In this document: piece after piece, positions 53,060 through 60,978 of the stretch | Numbering within the stretch: the first letter of the stretch is position 1 | How the letters are laid out: each line of letters starts with the position of its first letter | DNA from: an uncultured Bacteroidia bacterium | Lineage (GTDB): Bacteria > Bacteroidota > Bacteroidia > Bacteroidales > F082 | Length of the DNA stretch: 64,000 nt | NCBI GenBank assembly: GCA_902800965.1 | Contig: CADCGK010000001.1 | Location: forward strand, 264,249-328,248 | Direction of reading: 5' to 3' | Translations under genes and position numbers: made by a program | The notes under the pieces: generated by a model | The model's input: the letters and a program-made list of their open reading frames with translations, nothing else | Told to the model about the DNA's origin: nothing | Database searches by the model: none

Positions 53060-54355
53060 TTATCTATTGAAGAACCCGCTATACGCCACCCCGATACTGA
53101 AACTTGGCTCATCATTATACTGCTCCTTGAGGAACCGTTTGGAGTACTCAGCTTTGACAACGATTTGGTCAGTGGGATAGTAATTCAAGCCGAAGGTCAT
53201 CACGTGACGGTCGGTCCACTGGTAGTCGGTGAGAGTCAAAGCAGAAGGGATGTAGCTGTCGTAGTAGTCGTAACGGCCAAAGACGTAGAGCTTCTGATCG
53301 TTGATGCTTCTCATGGGACGGAAGAGGTCGTAAGCGGCTTCACCGCCGTAGGCGATGGCCTTCTCTCCCACCTGTGAGCGCGGATAAGGCGAGAAGCTCT
53401 GGTGGTTCTGGTTCTTGTTCCACGAAGAGATGAGGTTGGCCTCGCTAAGGAAACCGTAGTCGAAGTTACTGCGCAACACCAGACCATCAGCCTTGTAGTC
53501 GAACTCGGCCGTGCCGATGACCACGGTGCCCTTCACGTCTTTATAAGGGCTGGTCTCAGTGAATTCGTTGGTGACGATATCGTTGTTGAAGCAGTTGCCA
53601 ATGTATCCGCTCACGCCGAGATGCAAGTTCTTGACGGAATAGTTGTCGATACGCAACACTCCTGCCAGATGGTTGGCCACTCGAAACTCATAGGCGGAAG
53701 CAGAGCCGTTCTTCACCCAGTTGGCGTTGTTGAACATGTTGGAGTTCAAGGCAGGAATGACCATGGCCTCGTAACGCCAGCTGCCGAGCTTGCCCCAGAG
53801 GCTGATACCTGTCTCATGCCAGGTGCAAGGCATGATGTTGAACTCGCCTTCGGGACGGTAGCAGGTGAAGAACTCGGTGGGCATGTGGGCTTTGTTGGTC
53901 TGTCCGACAGGCACCACAAGGTGTCCCATACGGATGTTGAAGCCTTTGCCAAATGACTTCTGGATCCAGAACTGTTCCAAGGCGACCTCGCCGCCACGCT
54001 CGATCTCATGCTCGAACTCGCCTGTCTCTTCGGCTTCGATCTCAACGGCAACTTCACTGCCACCATGCTCAAACTCAATCTCGCTACCCATGCTCCAGCC
54101 TTTGCCGAAGTCATAACCCAGGTTGATGACCACATGAGGCAAGTCGAGACGACCATGGCTCTTGGCATCCTTGTACGACTCCGCATGGGAGTAACGGTAC
54201 ATGTTGTCACTATAGAAGTTGCGGGTATAGACCGCCTCGCCGTAACCACCAATGGTCAGGCGATTCTTTTTCGAAATCGTGTCCTGGGCGCGCAAGGGGT
54301 TCAGCACCATGACGACGCCGATCAAAAGGACACTAGCTATCAGTTTCGTTCTCAT
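53060..54355 (-). CDS. Outer-membrane porin (phosphate-selective OprO/P-like)
   Basis: 431 residues from ATG 54355 (a second ATG at 54358 is adjacent). Signal peptide ending LRAQ, then a 16-18 strand-type barrel: RLTIGGYGEAVYTRNF, GWSMGSEIEFEHGG, NIRMGHLVVPVGQTNKAHMPTEFF, ending AYSGFFNR with a near-terminal aromatic. An acidic, repetitive loop (VAVEIEAEETGEFEHEIERGG) may face outwards and bind cations. Family as in Bacteroidota porins near imelysin genes. Its leader shares the CGGAATTTTGC core with the imelysin operon, suggesting common control. Confidence 0.85.
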   Translation of the reverse strand: MRTKLIASVLLIGVVMVLNPLRAQDTISKKNRLTIGGYGEAVYTRNFYSDNMYRYSHAESYKDAKSHGRLDLPHVVINLGYDFGKGWSMGSEIEFEHGGSEVAVEIEAEETGEFEHEIERGGEVALEQFWIQKSFGKGFNIRMGHLVVPVGQTNKAHMPTEFFTCYRPEGEFNIMPCTWHETGISLWGKLGSWRYEAMVIPALNSNMFNNANWVKNGSASAYEFRVANHLAGVLRIDNYSVKNLHLGVSGYIGNCFNNDIVTNEFTETSPYKDVKGTVVIGTAEFDYKADGLVLRSNFDYGFLSEANLISSWNKNQNHQSFSPYPRSQVGEKAIAYGGEAAYDLFRPMRSINDQKLYVFGRYDYYDSYIPSALTLTDYQWTDRHVMTFGLNYYPTDQIVVKAEYSKRFLKEQYNDEPSFSIGVAYSGFFNR

Positions 54356-54378
54356 CATTGCATTTTTAAACCATGCCG

Positions 54379-54386
54379 CAAAATTC
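54379..54386 (-). promoter_or_regulatory. Variant -7 box of the porin gene
   Basis: GAATTTTG on the minus strand within CGGAATTTTGC, identical to the imelysin operon. Confidence 0.4.
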
Positions 54387-54531
54387 CGTTTTCTTTACTT
54401 ATAGAATTATCACTATTCATGATGGTTTTGGCACGACAAATAACCATAAATGATGATAAAAAACAGGTGCTATTCACTATACCTTTGTGCTCAAAAGAAG
54501 AATATGCGAACAAGAAAAACGGGTATTTTAT

Positions 54532-54539
54532 TATCTTTG
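54532..54539 (+). promoter_or_regulatory. -7 box of the hemerythrin-LuxR operon
   Basis: TATCTTTG, 27 bases before the ATG at 54567; shows that upstream in-frame ATGs are not used. Confidence 0.6.
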
Positions 54540-54566
54540 CCTCATCAAACGACAAAGGGACTTATC

Positions 54567-55268
54567 ATGGCAAAAAAGAAAGATCTTTTGTTTAAAGAGG
54601 CAAAACTCGCTGAACTGATAGCGGGCGACAGAAGGCTCTTGCAGTTGCTGCCCCGTTTGGGCATTGGACTGGGCTTTGGCGACCGTAGCGTGGAAGAGGT
54701 TTGCCGCATGAACAACGTCAGTGCCGATCTCTTCCTCATCCTTTGCGAGATCTACACCAATAATGGATACAAGCCCGATTCCGATGAGTTGAAGTGCATC
54801 GACATGAGCGGACTGCTGCCTTACCTGAAAGCTTCGCACCAATATTACCTTGATGAGCGGTTTCCCCACTTGGAGGAGCATCTGCAACGTATCATCGAGG
54901 CTTGCGGACCGAAATACGGTCCCATGCTACGCCATTTCTATGACGAATACAAAAGGGAAGTGATGCGGCATATCAAATACTACGAGGAAGAGGTGGTGTT
55001 TCCCTACATCGAGGCATTGCTCAAAGGGCAACGCACCGATTCCTACAGGATCGATGAGTTTGAACACAACCACACCAACATCCAAGACGTGCTCGATGAC
55101 ATGATGAACATCCTGCTGAAATACTTGCCAGGCGACATCCTGCCCAAAGAGCGTGTAGAGATTTCGTTGGACATCATGGAACTTAGCGACGACCTCCATC
55201 GTCACTCGGTCATCGAGGACCACATCCTCATCCCATACGTTGAATCACTTGAAAACGCATTGTCATGA
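54567..55268 (+). CDS. Hemerythrin-domain protein, RIC/YtfE-like
   Basis: 233 residues from ATG 54567. N-terminal about 75 residues resemble the ScdA/DUF542-like module (LLQLLPRLGIGLGFGDRSVEEVCRMNNV) with a Cys. The hemerythrin part has di-iron ligands as HFYDEYKREVMRHIKYYEEE, FEHNHTNI and HRHSVIEDHILIPYVE. The family repairs oxidatively or nitrosatively damaged Fe-S clusters or senses O2/NO. The stop overlaps the next start by 4 bases (ATGA), coupling it to a LuxR-type regulator. Confidence 0.87.
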   Translation: MAKKKDLLFKEAKLAELIAGDRRLLQLLPRLGIGLGFGDRSVEEVCRMNNVSADLFLILCEIYTNNGYKPDSDELKCIDMSGLLPYLKASHQYYLDERFPHLEEHLQRIIEACGPKYGPMLRHFYDEYKREVMRHIKYYEEEVVFPYIEALLKGQRTDSYRIDEFEHNHTNIQDVLDDMMNILLKYLPGDILPKERVEISLDIMELSDDLHRHSVIEDHILIPYVESLENALS

Positions 55269-55852
55269 GGAACCGTGTCATTATTTGCGAAGCTTCTGAG
55301 ATCATCGCCAACGGATTGGCCGAAATCATCGACAGCATGGCGCAGTGCGATGTGGTCGCCCGTCTCGACACTCCCGAGCACCTCAGCGAGAGAATCACCA
55401 GCTCCGATGCCAACCTCGTGATCATCGATCCAACGCTCTTAGGCTTCCACAACAAAGGTTTTCTCCTGCAGCTCGGCAAGGAGCATCCCAATCTCATTGT
55501 CATTGCTCTGGTGACTTCATATCTTGACCACGCCATGTTGGCCCCCTACAAAGGATTCATCGAAATCAATGACACGCGTTCCAAGATTATCAGTAAGATG
55601 AACGAGTTCTCTCAATGCGACACCTCGAAGAAGTCCGACGACGTGGAGCTCTCAAAGCGTGAGATCGACGTGTTGGTGGCTGTGGCCAAAGGCATGATGA
55701 ACAAGGAGATCGCCGACCAGATGAACATCTCCATCCACACGGTCATCTCACACCGCAAGAACATTACCCGAAAAACCGGCATCAAGTCGGTATCGGGTCT
55801 CACCGTTTACGCTTTGCTGAATAACTTGATTGACGAAAAAGAGTTGATTTAA
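55265..55852 (+). CDS. LuxR-type regulator with degenerate receiver-like domain
   Basis: 195 residues. The N-terminal about 115 residues have receiver-like order (VIICEASEIIANGLAEII ... NLVIIDPTLLG), but the acidic pocket is incomplete: Glu replaces the usual DD pair and the strand-3 Asp lies in VIIDPT. The C-terminal HTH (about 125-190) is canonical (LSKREIDVLVAVAKGMMNKEIADQMNISIHTV). Translationally coupled to the hemerythrin gene, suggesting redox- or NO-linked rather than kinase-linked control (inference). Confidence 0.85.
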   Translation: MRNRVIICEASEIIANGLAEIIDSMAQCDVVARLDTPEHLSERITSSDANLVIIDPTLLGFHNKGFLLQLGKEHPNLIVIALVTSYLDHAMLAPYKGFIEINDTRSKIISKMNEFSQCDTSKKSDDVELSKREIDVLVAVAKGMMNKEIADQMNISIHTVISHRKNITRKTGIKSVSGLTVYALLNNLIDEKELI

Positions 55853-55863
55853 AGCTATTATCT

Positions 55864-56826
55864 ATGAAAAAAATGAACATCCCTCTGATCGGCGCATTGT
55901 TACTACTGTCGCTGATCGTTTGTCCACTATTATACATCTATGTCGGTCCCGCCCTCGATGCCATGCAACTGTCAACCCTCAAGACAATCGGTATCATTGC
56001 CGGATGCAGTGCGCTGCTCTGCTTTGCATTGGGAGAGATTACCCGCAACAACAGTCAAGTTGACAAGATCTGGAGCATCCTGCCCTTCGTCTATTGCTGG
56101 GTTATCGCTGTGAAGGGCGGCTTGCAGCCACGTCTAGTGGTGATGGCGGTATTAGCTACTCTTTGGGGCATTCGCCTCACCTTCAATTTTGCTCGCAAGG
56201 GAGCATACAAACTCAAGTTTTGGGAAGGAGAAGAGGACTATCGTTGGCAGCTGCTTCGTGCCACGTCACCATTTAATCACCGTTGGGTATGGATGCTATT
56301 CGACCTTTTCTTCATCTCCCTTTATCAAAACGCCCTTATCCTCATGCTTACCTTCCCAGCCTTGGTAAGCATGAGTTCGACCATGCCATTCGGATGGATG
56401 GATATCGTCGCTACGCTCCTGATGTTCGGCTTCATTGTCTATGAGACTGTTGCCGATGAACAGCAGTGGAAATTCCAAAACAAAAAGTGGTCGATGATCC
56501 GCGCCGGAAAGCGTTTGGAAGAGCTCCCGACACCTTACGACAAGGGATTCAACACCTTTGGCTTGTGGAACGTTAGCCGTCACCCTAACTACTTGGCAGA
56601 GCAAGCCATCTGGGTAAGCCTTTATCTTTTCTCCATTAGCGCTGGTATCGGCATTTTCAATTGGAGCATGATTGGAGCGCTGCTTCTCATCGTCCTCTTC
56701 ACGGCCAGCACCAGCCTTGCCGAAGGCATCAGCAGTGACAAATACCCAGAATACGCTGAGTATTGCAAGAAAGTTAACAAGTATATTCCAGGGAGAAGGT
56801 ATATTGCTATTAGTCGCAAAGAATAG
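55864..56826 (+). CDS. DUF1295 (steroid 5-alpha-reductase-like) membrane protein
   Basis: 320 residues, about eight membrane helices. C-terminal signature NVSRHPNYLAEQAIWVSLYLFS, plus YCKKVNKYIPG near the end, fits DUF1295, a family distantly related to steroid 5-alpha reductases and isoprenylcysteine methyltransferases. Substrate unknown; lipid-soluble. It follows the LuxR gene by 11 bases and is probably read through. Confidence 0.87.
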   Translation: MKKMNIPLIGALLLLSLIVCPLLYIYVGPALDAMQLSTLKTIGIIAGCSALLCFALGEITRNNSQVDKIWSILPFVYCWVIAVKGGLQPRLVVMAVLATLWGIRLTFNFARKGAYKLKFWEGEEDYRWQLLRATSPFNHRWVWMLFDLFFISLYQNALILMLTFPALVSMSSTMPFGWMDIVATLLMFGFIVYETVADEQQWKFQNKKWSMIRAGKRLEELPTPYDKGFNTFGLWNVSRHPNYLAEQAIWVSLYLFSISAGIGIFNWSMIGALLLIVLFTASTSLAEGISSDKYPEYAEYCKKVNKYIPGRRYIAISRKE

Positions 56827-56851
56827 ATTGGGAAACATTAAAAAAATATAA

Positions 56852-56867
56852 ATATCGCTTGCGATAT
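56852..56867. promoter_or_regulatory. Candidate OhrR operator 1
   Basis: ATATCGC-TT-GCGATAT, 7-bp perfect arms, 14 bases upstream of the -7 box. Confidence 0.5.
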
Positions 56868-56880
56868 AAAAATAAATGTG

Positions 56881-56888
56881 TATTTTTG
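56881..56888 (+). promoter_or_regulatory. -7 box of ohrR
   Basis: TATTTTTG; a leader of about 23 bases is inferred. A second TATTTTTG at 56905-56912 is too close to the ATG (56915). Confidence 0.55.
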
Positions 56889-56889
56889 C

Positions 56890-56901
56890 ATCGTGAACGA
56901 T
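56890..56901. promoter_or_regulatory. Candidate OhrR operator 2
   Basis: ATCG-TGAA-CGAT at the predicted transcription start, sharing the ATCG/CGAT core with operator 1. Confidence 0.4.
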
Positions 56902-56914
56902 ATATATTTTTGAG

Positions 56915-57358
56915 ATGAATGACGAACAACTCAAATTGGAGAACCAACTTTGCTTCCGGCTTTACACGGCGGCGCGACTCACAATGGGGGCCTATCATCC
57001 CTATCTTGACCCGCTTGGCATCACTTATCCCCAATACCTTGTATTATTAGTGTTGTGGGAGCAGGACAAGCAGCCGGTGAACGACATCGCGCACAAGCTA
57101 TTTTTGGAAACCAACACCGTCACGCCGCTCCTGCAACGCATGGAGAAAGCGGGGCTGATCAAACGCACCAAAGGCAAGGAAGACACCCGGCAGCGCATCG
57201 TCTCGTTGACGAAAAAAGGCATCGAAATGCGCGAGCAGGCTAAGCACATTCCTGAGTGTCTCAGCAATGAAATCATCCAAATAACGGGCGAAGAGGAAGA
57301 ATTTGTCAGAATGATTCCCACGCTCGACAAACTCATCGAAGGACTAAAGCAACAATAA
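56915..57358 (+). CDS. ohrR: OhrR-type MarR family peroxide-sensing repressor
   Basis: 147 residues. LENQLCFRLYTAARL carries the peroxidatic Cys13, followed by GITYPQYLVLLVLWE, the most characteristic stretch of OhrR. The winged helix is about 45-110 (NTVTPLLQRMEKAGLIKR). A second Cys in HIPECLSNE (about 115) suggests a 2-Cys mechanism. Two palindromes at the promoter look like autoregulatory operators. It heads a unit with glutathione peroxidase (23-base gap) and a mini-wHTH protein. Confidence 0.88.
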   Translation: MNDEQLKLENQLCFRLYTAARLTMGAYHPYLDPLGITYPQYLVLLVLWEQDKQPVNDIAHKLFLETNTVTPLLQRMEKAGLIKRTKGKEDTRQRIVSLTKKGIEMREQAKHIPECLSNEIIQITGEEEEFVRMIPTLDKLIEGLKQQ

Positions 57359-57381
57359 ACAAATCAATAAACACTAAAGAA

Positions 57382-57930
57382 ATGGCTACGATTTATGACT
57401 TTAAGGCCCTGAACAACAAGGGCGAAGAAGTGGACATGTCCCAATACAAGGGCAAAGTCCTCATGATTGTCAACACCGCCTCTAAGTGCGGTTTCACTCC
57501 CCAATACGATGGTTTGGAAGCGCTCTACAAGAAGTACCAAGACCAAGGTCTGGTGATCCTCGGCTTCCCCTGCGACCAATTCAAGCACCAGGAACCCGGC
57601 ACCGACGAAGAAATCGCCGAGTTCTGCCGCCTCAACCATGGCGTCACCTTCCCGCTGATGAAAAAAATCGACGTCTTCGGCGAGAATGCCCACCCGATTT
57701 TCAAGTATCTGACACAGCAAGTACCGACCGAAGAAGTCCATGGTCTGAAGGACAAAGCCACGATGAAATTGGTTGATGGCCTGAGCAAATCCGAAGGTCG
57801 TGAAGAAGGCGGTGTGCGCTGGAATTTCACCAAGTTCCTCATCTCCAAGGACGGCAGCGTCATCAAGCGTTTCGCTCCTGTGGCGAAGCCCGAGGACATG
57901 GAGGCTGATATTGAAACCATGCTGAAATAA
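57382..57930 (+). CDS. Glutathione peroxidase family thiol peroxidase (Cys form)
   Basis: 182 residues, usual length. NTASKCGFTPQY holds catalytic Cys36 in place of selenocysteine, with GFPCDQFKHQEPG and RWNFTKFL completing the Cys-Gln-Trp-Asn site. Probably a thioredoxin-dependent peroxidase that removes organic hydroperoxides, in line with control by the upstream OhrR. No selenocysteine codon. Confidence 0.93.
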   Translation: MATIYDFKALNNKGEEVDMSQYKGKVLMIVNTASKCGFTPQYDGLEALYKKYQDQGLVILGFPCDQFKHQEPGTDEEIAEFCRLNHGVTFPLMKKIDVFGENAHPIFKYLTQQVPTEEVHGLKDKATMKLVDGLSKSEGREEGGVRWNFTKFLISKDGSVIKRFAPVAKPEDMEADIETMLK

Positions 57931-57957
57931 GATAACTAACACTAAAACTGAACAACA

Positions 57958-58137
57958 ATGGAAGCAAAAGATCAAGTTCTGCAAGCCATGCGCGAGATTG
58001 GCGCACCCGTCAACGCGGGAAAAATTGCTGAAGTCACTGGCCTCGACCGCAAAGTGGTTGACAAGGCCTTCGACGCCCTGAAGAAGGAAGGCGCCATCGT
58101 GTCGCCCGTCCGCTGCAAGTGGGAACCGGCCAAATGA
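57958..58137 (+). CDS. Mini winged-helix protein (59 residues)
   Basis: Short gene of 59 codons directly after gpx (27 bases). The product MEAKDQVLQAMREIGAPVNA... has a compact helix-turn-helix (KIAEVTGLDRKVVDKAFDALKKEG) and wing-like end (IVSPVRCKWEPAK). Similar small wHTH proteins occur in anaerobes next to redox genes. Lone Cys54 lies in the wing. Possible second regulator or DNA-binding accessory of the OhrR unit; inference. Confidence 0.7.
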   Translation: MEAKDQVLQAMREIGAPVNAGKIAEVTGLDRKVVDKAFDALKKEGAIVSPVRCKWEPAK

Positions 58138-58248
58138 CGCCGCAACGATACTTCAGAAAGAGAAACTCTTCTTTGTCATTAGCATCACCATCACTACGGA
58201 GGACTACCACGAAGTGACCTCCAAGGAATTTCTATCTCAAGATGCCAT

Positions 58249-59058
58249 TTACTTGACCAAGACCTTTTTTACCTCGTTTCCCGCTTTTACAAAGTAAAAA
58301 CCTTTTGAAAGGTCTTGCAAACTAATGGTCCGTTTATCTTCCACAAACAGGGTTCTCACGATGCGTCCCGTCTCATCGGCAATCGTCACTGGCCCTTCAG
58401 CTTCAATGGTAAGGGTTTCAGAAGCAGGATTAGGGTAAACGTTGATGGTGGTGGCTTCGGTTTCTCCGACACCTACATGCCCGCAATCGTCGTAGAGTTG
58501 GATACCCTGCCATTCCTCAGCAGCTTCGAAGGCTTCTATGCAATCGCAGGGCACCACGATCTGTACATGGTCGTTGATGTCGGCTAAAGCATCATCCCAA
58601 AGGAAGAAAGGCTCCGTGTCGTGAATGTAGATATAATCGAGTCTTGGGCAATAACTAAAAGCATTGGAGTTGATCTGTTTCATTCCTACCGGCAGGTCTA
58701 TGACTTCCAAAAGAGGGCACTCTGCAAACGAGTGGTATCCGATGTTCACGATATTGCTGCACAAGGTGACGCTGGTAAGGTTGACACAACCATAGAAAGC
58801 TTCGCTGCCGATGTAGCGAACCCTATACGTAACATCGTTGATGGTTTCCGTTTCAGGAACGACTACATCACCCGAATAGGTGTTCTGGTAGTCATTATTA
58901 ACAACAATCAGGTAAGTTTCTCCGCACCCACCCCCTGGGACTTGTTGCGTGGCTTTACGGTAATAGATGCCATTGACATAATAATCGTAGGCGAATGCAT
59001 TTTGGCAAACCATCATGAGTGCCAAAGTCAGAACTGAAAAAATAAATGAACGTTTCAT
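58249..59058 (-). CDS. Secreted BspA-type leucine-rich repeat protein with type IX sorting domain
   Basis: 269 residues. Signal peptide (to about 23), an LRR_5 block (VRYIGSEAFYGCVNLTSVTLCSNIVNIGYHSFAECPLLEVIDLP; key repeat SEAFYGCxxLxxVxLxxxxxxIGxxSF), and a C-terminal about 75-residue type IX sorting domain (INVYPNPASETLTIE ... GFYFVKAGNEVKKVLVK). Exported through T9SS and probably attached to the cell surface. Divergent from the ECF sigma gene. Confidence 0.88.
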   Translation of the reverse strand: MKRSFIFSVLTLALMMVCQNAFAYDYYVNGIYYRKATQQVPGGGCGETYLIVVNNDYQNTYSGDVVVPETETINDVTYRVRYIGSEAFYGCVNLTSVTLCSNIVNIGYHSFAECPLLEVIDLPVGMKQINSNAFSYCPRLDYIYIHDTEPFFLWDDALADINDHVQIVVPCDCIEAFEAAEEWQGIQLYDDCGHVGVGETEATTINVYPNPASETLTIEAEGPVTIADETGRIVRTLFVEDKRTISLQDLSKGFYFVKAGNEVKKVLVK

Positions 59059-59185
59059 ACTTTAACTATTGAGAAATTTATTATTATTAGTTGCAAAGAA
59101 TAGGAAAACATAACAAGAAAAAAAACAAATTTGAGTTAGTTTTCAAATGGCTTTTGCAACTAAATCTTCAAAAGAAACAACAGGA

Positions 59186-59722
59186 ATGGCTTTTTCCGAA
59201 ACACACGGAGTCAACAAAAACAGCATCGAAGCATCTCATGCCGAATTCAACGCCTTGGTACTTAGGCACAAGGCGATGATTTGGCACATCTGTTCCGACT
59301 ATAGACTTGGAAGTGTTTGGAACATTGAGGACTGTGTCCAGGAAGTAATTTTGAACCTTTGGAAAAGCCACAAATCATTCGAGGGACGTTGCTCGGAAAA
59401 GACCTGGGTGTGGCGCATCGCAACCAACACCATGTTGATGCTTCAACGCAAAGATGTCAGGAGTCCACAGACAGAGTCCATCGAGACTGAAGGTGTGAAC
59501 AAAAAGGACGACGAGCCCTATAACGACAGCCAACAGCAACTGCAGCAGCTTATCGACGAATTGCCTGAAGCAAGCAGTGTTGTCATCCGCGCCTTCCTTG
59601 ACGGGTTCTCCTATAAGGAAATTGCCGAAATGACCAATAGCTCAGTGGGCGCGGTTGCCATGCGCATCGCACGACTCAAGCGAAAACTAAGGATTTTGTG
59701 CGAAAGAGAAAACAATCTATGA
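59186..59722 (+). CDS. ECF-type RNA polymerase sigma factor
   Basis: 178 residues from ATG 59186; an ATG at 59147 would add 13 residues. Sigma-2 region (ALVLRHKAMIWHICSDYRLGSVWNIEDCVQEVILNLW; key DxxQE-type EDCVQEV) and sigma-4 region (ELPEASSVVIRAFLDGFSYKEIAEMTNSSVGAVAMRIARLK; key FSYKEIAE). The stop overlaps the next ATG (59719-59722), so it is coupled to the putative anti-sigma factor. Probably controls this secreted-protein locus. Confidence 0.9.
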   Translation: MAFSETHGVNKNSIEASHAEFNALVLRHKAMIWHICSDYRLGSVWNIEDCVQEVILNLWKSHKSFEGRCSEKTWVWRIATNTMLMLQRKDVRSPQTESIETEGVNKKDDEPYNDSQQQLQQLIDELPEASSVVIRAFLDGFSYKEIAEMTNSSVGAVAMRIARLKRKLRILCERENNL

Positions 59723-60126
59723 CCATGAAAAACAACATAAAAGCAATGAACTCAAGCACTCAACATGAAGGTTTCGAAACACAGTGGCTACGTCGCCGAC
59801 AGTGGGAGGAACGGGTTGAGAAGTCTGTGCCAGACGATAAGACCTTCTTGCGCTGGGCAGAAAAAGCGCAGCAAACTCCTGCCAACGCTGAGGTGAAGGT
59901 CACTCCTTTCCCCCTTCGTCGCAACAAACGCTGGATACCATACGCAGCTGCAGCCAGCATTGTCATAGGTGTAGGCATCATTGGATTGACCCACCCTAAT
60001 CGACCAACTGATAGACTCCCGCTGGCCAAGGAAGTGACCGTGGAAAGCCAAACCATCCACTTCATCTGCAATAACGGCTGTTCGGTGCAAGACATCATGC
60101 TCTTGGCCAACAAAGTCATAAAATAA
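59719..60126 (+). CDS. Putative membrane anti-sigma factor
   Basis: 135 residues from ATG 59719. A charged cytoplasmic N-terminal region (about 1-75, rich in Trp/Arg), one membrane span (WIPYAAAASIVIGVGIIGL, about 77-95), and a short extracytoplasmic tail with CNNGCS. No zinc-type HxxxCxxC motif. Identified mainly from position and topology behind the ECF sigma gene. Confidence 0.7.
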   Translation: MTMKNNIKAMNSSTQHEGFETQWLRRRQWEERVEKSVPDDKTFLRWAEKAQQTPANAEVKVTPFPLRRNKRWIPYAAAASIVIGVGIIGLTHPNRPTDRLPLAKEVTVESQTIHFICNNGCSVQDIMLLANKVIK

Positions 60127-60141
60127 CAAAAAACAAAGAAG

Positions 60142-60945
60142 ATGAAAAACCTCGTTCCATATCTCGCCATACTCCTTGCCTTCGGGCTGTCAGCCTGCAA
60201 GGAAAGGGCTGTGCGTCCCGAGGAAACGACCAACGGAAACCCTGCGATGGAATTTTACTACAAGTACGCTGACAACGCAGATCTCACCGTGGCCTATCTC
60301 GGCAACTTATCCGTCAACGGAAAGTGCATCGACGCCGTGATGCTGCAAGCTGACAATGAAACAGAATGGGAAACACTAAAACGGGATTTCGGCTTGATGC
60401 CATACGACAATGCCAATTTCAATTGTCCAAATGATGACAATCCCGTCATGGTGGGTGTCGGCATTGAAACCGATTTTCTGGACGATGCCATCTTCGATAC
60501 TGTGACAGACATCAGTCAGATACCTGATGAAGACATTGAGAAATATGCCTTAATTGTTGCCGATAAGATTCGCAAAATCATGGAAAGTTTCCAAGCCCCC
60601 GATTCATTGTTGCCCAGCACGGCCATCATCATCGGTCAAGGTGAAATAGAGCACAAAGCCACTGGCAACACCTACGACGACTACATCCTGACTGTTTCGC
60701 GCGACATTGTCGTTGGGCTGATCAACGAAAAAATCCAGCCAAACACTGCCCAAAATCTCAACCTACAACAGCAGATAGACTGGAACGACAGCATCATGGA
60801 CGATGCTCAAACCCATGGACACATCGGCTACATCACTGCAGCAGACAACGAAGATCGCACCTTATGGCTCTTCTTCTACGACGACCAAGAGGAATGTAAC
60901 ACCATCATTACTCATATCAGTGAAGACATGATCATCAACTATTAA
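60142..60945 (+). CDS. Hypothetical lipoprotein
   Basis: 267 residues; signal MKNLVPYLAILLAFGLSAC (Cys19). Mature part is acidic and alpha/beta, with no obvious enzyme motif. Not recognised. It lies 15 bases after the anti-sigma gene and is followed by two type IX cargo genes on the same strand, so it belongs to that operon; a role in sensing or displaying is possible. Confidence 0.75.
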   Translation: MKNLVPYLAILLAFGLSACKERAVRPEETTNGNPAMEFYYKYADNADLTVAYLGNLSVNGKCIDAVMLQADNETEWETLKRDFGLMPYDNANFNCPNDDNPVMVGVGIETDFLDDAIFDTVTDISQIPDEDIEKYALIVADKIRKIMESFQAPDSLLPSTAIIIGQGEIEHKATGNTYDDYILTVSRDIVVGLINEKIQPNTAQNLNLQQQIDWNDSIMDDAQTHGHIGYITAADNEDRTLWLFFYDDQEECNTIITHISEDMIINY

Positions 60946-60978
60946 CTATTTATATTCCATTCATTAAATTTTATTCCC

